A stretch of 33,457 nt of DNA from Actinomycetota bacterium (GTDB taxonomy: Bacteria > Actinomycetota > Actinomycetes > Actinomycetales > Kineosporiaceae). The notes beneath the pieces were generated by a model that was not told the DNA's origin, did not search any database, and worked only from the letters and a program-made list of their open reading frames with translations. The position numbers and the translations under genes were made by a program. Below, piece by piece: positions 17,859 to 24,086 of the stretch (position 1 is the first letter of the stretch; every line of letters begins with the position of its first letter). Where the stretch lies: NCBI GenBank assembly GCA_030837505.1, contig JAUPKJ010000232.1, positions 1 through 33,457 on the forward strand. The letters are read 5' to 3'.

Positions 17859-19394
17859 GGGCTCCGGCGCGACGACCGCCGTCGCACCGGGGCGGGCCCC
17901 TGCCCCCACCGTGGGGATCACCGGACCGTCGGCCCCCAACAACCTGCGCACGGCGGCCAGGGGCACCTGGACCCACCCGGGACGGTTCCGGGTCTCGTAC
18001 GCCACCTCGTACAGGGCCTTGTCTAGTTCCAGGGCCCGCAGCAGTTCGACATCGCTTCGAGGATCATGCCCCGTCACCGACGCGTAACCGGTGAGGAACG
18101 CCTCCCGGCAACTGTGTACCCACCGGGCGGCCGCAAGGGCCCGCGGATCGGCGTCGTCCAGGTCAATCATGCTGTGACGGGCCGCGTAGTCGAAGGACCG
18201 CAGCATCCCCGCGATGTCGCGCAACGGGAAGTCCGGCTGGACACGATCGACCAGAGGACGCAGGGGCTCGCCCTCGAAGTCCAGCAGAACCCACCCACGA
18301 TCGCCGTGATGCAGAACCTGCCCCAGGTGATAGTCGCCATGGATCTGCTGAAGCCTCGGCGCCCGCCTGAGATGCCGGACCGCGTCGACCAGCGGTCTGG
18401 CCTGCGGGGCGAACTCCCCCAGGGCCGGGGCCGCCTCGACGGCCCAGTCGATGCGCTCGGTCAGTCCGTCGGCGAGTTTCCCCAGCAGCCGCGGCGTGAC
18501 CTGCCTCGTCGGCATCACCTGTGCCAGGGTGGCGTGCACCTGGGCCGTGGCCTGCCCCAACTGGTGGGACTGCTCTGCGAAGGACGACCCCGTGGACACC
18601 GCCATGCACGCCTCCCTCCAGGCGTCCTGGCTGCCCGGCAGGAACTCGCAGGCGTAGGCCAGATGGCCGTCGACGGCCTGATCCGCCGGATCGAGCCACC
18701 GTCCCTCGACCCATCCGACCGGGCGCGGGACCCGGTCACAGCCGGCTTCCGCCAGACGGGACTGCACAACGACATCGGGATTGCTCCCAGGGTGCAGGAC
18801 CCGGAACAGTTTGACGATCACAGGCGAGGGGCCCTCGCCGTCCACGATCACCGAGGTGTTGGACTGTTCTCCGCACAACACCCGGGAAGGAGCCTCGACG
18901 GTCTCCCGCCGGCCCCGCCCGATCCCCCGCAACAGGGCGGGCCCACCGGGGGAGCAGACCTTGCCGTTCTGCGCCATCAACCGCAGCCACGCCCGGACGA
19001 AAAAGGGGTCGTGGGGCGCGTCATAGACCCACAGACGGCGTCCGCCCCCGTCGTCCAACTGGCCGATCAGGGCGTGGGCCAAACGCGAGTCCGGTCGGCT
19101 CCGGTAGACCACCGGCACCTGGTAGGTGGTCGAGGCCCCGTCCGGCGAGGTCGCAGTGATCACCGACCACTCCGCCGTCACCTCCTCGGCCGGATCGACG
19201 TCCGGAGCGTCCAACGACGCGCAGGCCGGGGAGCCCGTCCCGGAAGCGGCGCCGGCCCCCGGCAGGCGCAGCCTGGCCGATCGGACCATGCGAGGGGCAC
19301 CTCGCCCCTTGGCCGCGAACCAGCGCTGTTCCGGCAGCCAGCGGTCGAGCAACTCGATCAGACGCGCTGCCGAGACAGCGGGAGCGGCGATCAC
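17841..19394 (-). CDS. pep2: Maltokinase (ATP + maltose -> maltose 1-phosphate)
   Basis: From GTG 19394 this gives 517 residues, the usual size for free-standing maltokinase. The start overlaps the treS stop (GTGA), and the open frame upstream of it merely shadows treS. The N-terminal cap region contains LDRWLPEQRWFAAKGR. The kinase fold has the loop GEQSNTSV (175-182), VIVKLFRVL with Lys195, the catalytic loop HGDYHLGQV (352-360, Asp354) and the metal-binding LDFEGEP (371-377, Asp372). Family knowledge: it phosphorylates maltose made by TreS so that GlgE can use maltose 1-phosphate. Overlap with treS implies coupled translation. The 3' end carries a small duplication. Confidence 0.94.
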   Translation of the reverse strand: MIAAPAVSAARLIELLDRWLPEQRWFAAKGRGAPRMVRSARLRLPGAGAASGTGSPACASLDAPDVDPAEEVTAEWSVITATSPDGASTTYQVPVVYRSRPDSRLAHALIGQLDDGGGRRLWVYDAPHDPFFVRAWLRLMAQNGKVCSPGGPALLRGIGRGRRETVEAPSRVLCGEQSNTSVIVDGEGPSPVIVKLFRVLHPGSNPDVVVQSRLAEAGCDRVPRPVGWVEGRWLDPADQAVDGHLAYACEFLPGSQDAWREACMAVSTGSSFAEQSHQLGQATAQVHATLAQVMPTRQVTPRLLGKLADGLTERIDWAVEAAPALGEFAPQARPLVDAVRHLRRAPRLQQIHGDYHLGQVLHHGDRGWVLLDFEGEPLRPLVDRVQPDFPLRDIAGMLRSFDYAARHSMIDLDDADPRALAAARWVHSCREAFLTGYASVTGHDPRSDVELLRALELDKALYEVAYETRNRPGWVQVPLAAVRRLLGADGPVIPTVGAGARPGATAVVAPEPDVAQG

Positions 19395-21112
19395 GAGTCG
19401 GCGACCTCTCCCAGCGGAGTCCCGCCGGTGACCTGGAACCAGAAGAACCCCCGGGAGCCCAAGGTCATGGTCAGGGAACCGTCCCGTTGAACGGGCGGGA
19501 ACCCCCCGCCCCCGAAGAGGTCCGTCAGAGCAGCGCCCGCGTGCTCGGGCATACGCAGACAGGTCCCCTGAGGGGAGGCCGCGAGATTGTTCACGCACAG
19601 GACGGTCTCGGGCTCCTCCCCGGGGACGTCGTCCCCCAGAACCCGCAGGAAGGCCAGGACGTGCGGGTTCTGCGACTCCAACGGGACGAAGCCCCCCAGA
19701 CCGAAGACGGAATGCCGCTTGCGCACGGCGAGCATGGCCCTCACCCAGTTCAGCAGTGAGGAGGACGAACCCAACTGGGCCTCGACGTTCACGGCGGAGT
19801 GGTGATGCACGAGGGACTGGACCACCGGCAGGTACAGCTTCCCCGGGTCGGCGGTGGAGAAACCCGCGTTCCGGTCCGGGGTCCACTGCATCGGGGTCCT
19901 GAGGGCGTCCCTGTCCGACAACCAGATGTTGTCCCCCATCCCGATCTCGTCCCCGTAATACAGGTACGGGCTCCCCGGCAGGGAGAACAACAGGGCGTTG
20001 ATGAGTTCGATCTCGTCCCTGGAATTGTCCAGGAGAGGTGTGAGGCGTCGGCGTATCCCGATATTGGCCCGCATGCGGGCGTCGGGCGCGTACCATCCGT
20101 ACATGGCAGCGCGTTCCTCGGTCGTCACCATCTCGAGTGTCAACTCGTCGTGATTCCTCAGGAAAGTTCCCCACTGGGCACCCTGCGGGATCTCGGGCGT
20201 CTCCCGCAGAATGTCGATGATCGGTGCGGATCTCTCCTCCCTGAGCGCGTAGTAGATACGGGGCATCACCGGAAAATGGAAGGCCATGTGACATTCCGGC
20301 TCCGACTCGGTCCCGAAGTACTCCACGACGTCCTTCGGCCACTGGTTCGCCTCCGCCAGGAGGATCCTCCCCGGGTAGTCGCTGTCGACCATCCGACGGA
20401 TCCGGCGGATGTACTCGTGGGTCTGAGGAAGGTTCTCGCAGCTGCTGCCCTCCTCCTCGAACAGGTACGGGATGGCGTCCAGGCGCACGCCGTCGATCCC
20501 CAGATCCATCCAGAAACGGATCACCTCCGTGATCGCGTCCTGGACCGCCGGAATCTCGTAGTTGAGGTCGGGCTGGTGGCTGAAGAACCTGTGCCAGTAG
20601 TACTGACGGCGGACCGGGTCGAAGGTCCAGTTGCTCGTCTCCGTGTCGACGAAGATGATCCTGGCGTCCGAGTACCGGTCGGGGGAATCGCTCCAGACGT
20701 AGAAATCCCCGTAGGGACCCTCCGGGTCCGTACGACTGGCCTGGAACCAGGGGTGCTGATCACTGGTGTGATTGATCGCGAGATCCGTGACGACACGGAT
20801 CCCCCTGGCATGGGCCTGATTCACCAGCTCGCAGAAGTCCGGCAGCGTCCCGAACTCCGGCAGAACAGCGCAGTAGTCGCTGATGTCGTACCCGCCGTCC
20901 TTCAGCGGCGAGGCGTAGAACGGCGGGATCCACAGACAATCGACGCCCAACCACTCGAGGTAGTCCAGTTTGGACATCAGACCGTTGAAGTCCCCCGATC
21001 CGGACCCGTTCGAATCCGCGAAGGCGCGTACGAGAACCTCGTAGAAAACCGCTTTGCGGTACCAGTTGGGGTCGTTGCGCAACCCCGGCCCATTGAGGTC
21101 GAGCCCTTGCAC
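19391..21112 (-). CDS. treS: Trehalose synthase (maltose alpha-D-glucosyltransferase)
   Basis: This 573-residue GH13 enzyme interconverts trehalose and maltose. Barrel motifs: NWYRKAVFYEVLVRAF at the start, DLAINHTSDQHPWF, the nucleophile Asp212 in GIDGVRLDAIPYLFEEEG, acid/base Glu254 in LLAEANQWP and His321-Asp322 in LRNHDELTLEM. SPYLYYGDEIGMGDNIWL and RTPMQWTPDRNAGFS are typical of TreS. The GTG start follows the glgE stop directly (TGAGTG), with a perfect AGGAGG six bases upstream. No maltokinase is fused; it is the next, overlapping gene. Confidence 0.96.
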   Translation of the reverse strand: MQGLDLNGPGLRNDPNWYRKAVFYEVLVRAFADSNGSGSGDFNGLMSKLDYLEWLGVDCLWIPPFYASPLKDGGYDISDYCAVLPEFGTLPDFCELVNQAHARGIRVVTDLAINHTSDQHPWFQASRTDPEGPYGDFYVWSDSPDRYSDARIIFVDTETSNWTFDPVRRQYYWHRFFSHQPDLNYEIPAVQDAITEVIRFWMDLGIDGVRLDAIPYLFEEEGSSCENLPQTHEYIRRIRRMVDSDYPGRILLAEANQWPKDVVEYFGTESEPECHMAFHFPVMPRIYYALREERSAPIIDILRETPEIPQGAQWGTFLRNHDELTLEMVTTEERAAMYGWYAPDARMRANIGIRRRLTPLLDNSRDEIELINALLFSLPGSPYLYYGDEIGMGDNIWLSDRDALRTPMQWTPDRNAGFSTADPGKLYLPVVQSLVHHHSAVNVEAQLGSSSSLLNWVRAMLAVRKRHSVFGLGGFVPLESQNPHVLAFLRVLGDDVPGEEPETVLCVNNLAASPQGTCLRMPEHAGAALTDLFGGGGFPPVQRDGSLTMTLGSRGFFWFQVTGGTPLGEVADS

Positions 21113-23422
21113 TCAGATCCTCCTGACATGCAGAACGTGCGCCGGTTGGACATGGGGATCGAGCCGGACGTAGTTCTCCTGCCCCCACCTGAAGGCCGTG
21201 TCGGTCAACAGGTCGTGGACGGTGAACGAGTCGTGCCAGTCGAACCCGAGCGAGGGGAGGTCGAGATGCACCATGGACTCCCGGGTCCCGTGAGGGTCGA
21301 GATTCACCACCACGATCAGCGAGTCCTCCCGCCCCGTGGGGGTCTGACCCGGGGCGAGACGGCGTGAGTAGCAAATGATCTGGTCGTCATCCACGCGGTG
21401 GAACTTGAGGTTCCGCAGACGGCGCAGGGCGGGGTGCTCGTTGCGGATCTTGTTCAACCGGCGGATGTAGGGACCGATGGACCTCGATTCCTGCGATCCG
21501 CCCGGGCCGTACTCCTCCCACGCGCGCGGACGGTACTGGTACTTCTCGCTGTCCAGATATTCCTCGCTGCCCTGGCGGACGGCCACGTGCTCACACAGCT
21601 CGTACCCCGAGTACAGGCCCCACGACGGCGACAGCGTCGAAGCGAGGACAGCCCGTGACTTGAAAGCCGCAGGCCCTCCGTACTGCAGGAACTCATGGAG
21701 GATGTCCGGGGTGCTGGGCCAGAAGTTGGGGCGCATGTAGGCGGCGGCCTCGCCCGTCAGCTCCGTCAGGTATTCCTCGATCTCCCATCGGGCATTGCGC
21801 CACGTGAAGTAGGTGTAGGACTGATGGAAGCCGATCCTGGCCAGGGCGTGCATCATCGACGGCCGGGTGAAGGCCTCCGCCAGGAACAGGACCTGCGGAT
21901 GCCGGGACTGCACCTCGGCGATCAGCCATTCCCAGAACTCGAGAGGCTTGGTGTGCGGGTTGTCGACCCTGAAGATCTTGACGCCGTGGGAGAGCCAGTG
22001 CTCGATGATCCTCAGGACCTCCGCGTACAGGCCCTCCGGGTCGTTGTCGAAATTGAGCGGATAGATGTCCTGGTACTTCTTGGGCGGGTTCTCCGCGAAG
22101 GCGATGGTGCCGTCGATCCTGTGCGTGAACCACTCGGGATGCTCCGTGGCCCACGGATGGTCCGGCGCGCACTGCAACGCCAGATCCAACGCCACCTCGA
22201 GCCCCAGCTGCTCGGCCCTGGCCACGAAATCATCGAAGTCCTCCATGGTGCCCAGGTCCGGGTGAACGGCATCGTGGCCGCCGTCGCTCGAACCGATCGC
22301 CCACGGGGAACCCGGCTCCCGAGGATCCGGGTCCAAGGTGTTGTTCGGACCCTTGCGGTTCACCCGGCCGATCGGATGGATCGGAGGCAGATACACGACG
22401 TCGAAACCCAGGTCGGCGATCGCGGGAAGGCGCTCGCTCGCCGTCGCGAAGGTCCCGGAGATCCAATCTCCCGTCTCCTCGTCCAGATGGGCGCCCTCGG
22501 ACCGGGGGAACATCTCGTACCAGGCGCTGAACAGTGCCCGTTCCCTCTGGACCAGCAGGGGGTACTCCTCGGAGGCCGTGACCATCTCCCGCAGGGGCGA
22601 ACGTTCGAGCACCGAGCGGACCTCCTGGGCCACCCCTGCGGCCAGACGCGCCTGGGCCGGGCGGTCGATGTCGCGCAGCGCCGTGATGGCGTCCTGGATC
22701 GTTCGCCGGTCCGTGGAGGAACGCCCGGGAACCTCCAGGGCCTTCTCCAGGACCAGAGCTCCTTCCTGGAGCATGAGCTCGACGTCGACCTCGGCCTCGA
22801 TCTTGACGACGGCGTCGTGCTCCCACGTGCCGTAGACGTCGGACCACGCCTCGACCCTGAAGGACCACCGGCCCTCGCCGTCCGGGGTGACCTCGGCGCC
22901 GAAACGGTCCATCCCCTGCGCCCTGTCGTCCATGCGGACCCGGGAATGGACCCGGCCCTGCGGATCCAGCAGGACCGCTGTGGCCCCGACACGATCGTTC
23001 CCCTCCCGGAACACCGTGGCGGACACCGGGATCTGCTCGCCCGGGACAGCTTTGGCCGGCCAGCGTCCCCCCTCCAGGACCGGGCCCACTCCCAGGACCG
23101 GGATCCGCCCGATCGACGGGGCACGCCCCAACACCCGCAACGGGCGGTCGCGTTGCGAGCCGCCGTCGCGTTCAGAGCAGCCGTCGCCCTCGTCGGCCGT
23201 GGGCGGGACGGCCGTGGGCGGGACGGCCGTGGGACGCGGGAGCGCCGAGAGGTCTTGAGGATCTTGGGGGCTTTGAGGATCGTGGGGGCCCTTCCCCTCA
23301 CGGTCGGGATCGTTCGGACCGTGATCTCCAGGGGCACGGTTCTCCGTGTCGGGGACACCGTCCGGTTCGCCGGGGCCGGCGGACGTGTTCGACGGGGAAG
23401 GGGCGGAACCGGTCGATGCCAT
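21113..23422 (-). CDS. glgE: Alpha-1,4-glucan:maltose-1-phosphate maltosyltransferase
   Basis: GlgE adds maltose from maltose 1-phosphate to alpha-1,4-glucan. The 769-residue protein has the N-domain (GRIPVLGVGPVLEGGRWPAKAVPGE, SATVFREGNDRVGATAVLL), a helical insertion (DAITALRDIDRP) and a GH13_3 barrel. The nucleophile is Asp487 in VKIFRVDNPHTKP, acid/base Glu516 in FLAEAFTRP, and third carboxylate Asp573 in TPDIL. Spacings of 29 and 57 fit the Streptomyces enzyme, whose numbering is lower by 93. That offset equals an extra N-terminal tail rich in Pro, Asp and Gln with a TAVPP repeat. ATG 23422 has a weak ggag ten bases upstream. It is the first gene of the glgE-treS-pep2 run. Confidence 0.96.
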   Translation of the reverse strand: MASTGSAPSPSNTSAGPGEPDGVPDTENRAPGDHGPNDPDREGKGPHDPQSPQDPQDLSALPRPTAVPPTAVPPTADEGDGCSERDGGSQRDRPLRVLGRAPSIGRIPVLGVGPVLEGGRWPAKAVPGEQIPVSATVFREGNDRVGATAVLLDPQGRVHSRVRMDDRAQGMDRFGAEVTPDGEGRWSFRVEAWSDVYGTWEHDAVVKIEAEVDVELMLQEGALVLEKALEVPGRSSTDRRTIQDAITALRDIDRPAQARLAAGVAQEVRSVLERSPLREMVTASEEYPLLVQRERALFSAWYEMFPRSEGAHLDEETGDWISGTFATASERLPAIADLGFDVVYLPPIHPIGRVNRKGPNNTLDPDPREPGSPWAIGSSDGGHDAVHPDLGTMEDFDDFVARAEQLGLEVALDLALQCAPDHPWATEHPEWFTHRIDGTIAFAENPPKKYQDIYPLNFDNDPEGLYAEVLRIIEHWLSHGVKIFRVDNPHTKPLEFWEWLIAEVQSRHPQVLFLAEAFTRPSMMHALARIGFHQSYTYFTWRNARWEIEEYLTELTGEAAAYMRPNFWPSTPDILHEFLQYGGPAAFKSRAVLASTLSPSWGLYSGYELCEHVAVRQGSEEYLDSEKYQYRPRAWEEYGPGGSQESRSIGPYIRRLNKIRNEHPALRRLRNLKFHRVDDDQIICYSRRLAPGQTPTGREDSLIVVVNLDPHGTRESMVHLDLPSLGFDWHDSFTVHDLLTDTAFRWGQENYVRLDPHVQPAHVLHVRRI
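21119..21124 (-). promoter_or_regulatory. Strong ribosome-binding site for treS
   Basis: AGGAGG on the minus strand lies inside the last codons of glgE, six bases before the GTG that abuts the glgE stop. It settles the treS start. Confidence 0.85.
23194..23234. repeat. 15-bp tandem repeat in the glgE N-terminal tail
   Basis: cggccgtgggcggga occurs twice exactly (23194-23208, 23209-23223), followed by a partial third copy. On the minus strand it encodes TAVPP repeats in the disordered extension. Confidence 0.88.
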
Positions 23423-23670
23423 GAGCGAGAACTCCGCGGTGTGTCGAAATGAGCGGTGAGTCGAGGTGGTGCAGATCTTTCAGCGGTCGGAGCCCGGACC
23501 CCGCTCCACGACGATCGGGGGGACGGGCTGGGCCGCAGCCGATGGGATGTCGTGCGGGCGCACGGCATCGAGGCGAGGCCGGGGACGGGCAGGGGACGGA
23601 ACAGGGACCGGACAGGGGAACGGGCAGGTGTCCGGACGGGTGCCCGGTTCGCAGGACCAGTGTGAAACGG

Positions 23671-23743
23671 ACGGGGGTTCGGGGGGTTCGAGGAACTGCT
23701 CGGGGGACTATTCGGGGGAGGGCGCGGGGGAGGGCTCGGGGGC
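23671..23743 (+). other. G-run tract able to form G-quadruplexes
   Basis: Runs of three to six G recur on the plus strand. The densest part, 23714-23742, has five consecutive runs (5, 3, 5, 3 and 5 G) separated by loops of 1 or 3 bases (a, cgc, a, ctc). It would be the template strand for glgE transcription, just downstream of the candidate start site. Confidence 0.6.
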
Positions 23744-23747
23744 CAGG

Positions 23748-23776
23748 ATTGTACGGGTCCGAACTGCACAGTTCGA
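23748..23776 (-). promoter_or_regulatory. Candidate glgE promoter with internal palindrome
   Basis: On the minus strand, TCGAAC (23771-23776) and TACAAT (23748-23753) are 17 bases apart. The -10 matches consensus at five of six positions, the -35 only at three. The palindrome CGAACTG-CA-CAGTTCG (23760-23775) occupies the spacer and overlaps the -35, as a repressor operator would. The implied 5' leader is about 320 nt and C-rich. Confidence 0.45.
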
Positions 23777-23950
23777 CCCTCCGGGGGTCCGCTGCCGCCC
23801 AGGGACGGGTGACGGAGAACGCGGTGGGACTCGGGCAGACCCACCTGTGCGACCAGTACATGACCCCACCTCACCACCGACCCGACATATCCGCATCCGT
23901 GCATTTCGTCACGACGGGGTCGCTCGTCACCCTGCCGGCTGTCAACACCC

Positions 23951-23979
23951 TCGACACGTCCGGAACATACCTGTAATAC
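23951..23979 (+). promoter_or_regulatory. Sigma70-like promoter upstream of glgP
   Basis: TCGACA (23951-23956) and TAATAC (23974-23979) are separated by exactly 17 bases. Transcription would start near 23986-23987, about 100 bases before the glgP start. Confidence 0.6.
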
Positions 23980-23986
23980 GAGGAGA

Positions 23987-24000
23987 TGGAAACGTTTCCA
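23987..24000. promoter_or_regulatory. LacI-type palindromic operator at the predicted glgP start site
   Basis: TGGAAACGTTTCCA is a perfect 14-bp palindrome with the central CG typical of LacI/GalR-family operators. It begins at the predicted transcription start, where a bound repressor would block initiation. The LacI-like protein in this window has no helix-turn-helix, so the binder must be encoded elsewhere. Confidence 0.65.
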
Positions 24001-24008
24001 CACCGCGG

Positions 24009-24034
24009 TGCAACTCCTTGCAAGCATCGCAAAG
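24009..24034. promoter_or_regulatory. Second dyad and GCAA boxes upstream of glgP
   Basis: TGCAA-ctcc-TTGCA (24009-24022) is a perfect 14-bp dyad, CTTGCAAG (24017-24024) is a palindrome overlapping it, and TTGC-N7-GCAA runs to 24032. TTGCA-type boxes recall maltose-regulator sites of actinobacteria, but the match is only by pattern. The end includes tcgcaaag, which recurs upstream of glgB. Confidence 0.45.
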
Positions 24035-24086
24035 AATTTCTCCTTGTAGGGCGTGTCGCCAGGAAGGTTGCCGTACTGTGCGGGGC

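Larger units (their letters stand above)
23423..24086. other. Divergent regulatory region between glgE and glgP
   Basis: No credible gene lies in this 664-bp region, although the glgP frame is open through most of it. It contains a G-run tract, candidate promoters for both directions, two dyads near glgP, one palindrome within the candidate glgE promoter, and a 12-mer shared with the glgB upstream region. The last 110 bases before glgP are clearly AT-richer. Confidence 0.7.

Noticed and set aside
17353-17976. Minus-strand open frame of 207 codons in the pep2-cyclase gap
   Set aside because: It starts inside pep2 in another frame, has no domain and no start signal, and is probably chance.
19799-21367. 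Plus-strand open frame of more than 500 codons antisense to treS and glgE
   Set aside because: Antisense shadow of two strongly conserved GH13 genes.
23466-24086. Extension of the glgP frame far upstream
   Set aside because: The extra 207 codons cover the regulatory region and have no similarity to phosphorylases, whose N-terminus matches from GTG 24087.
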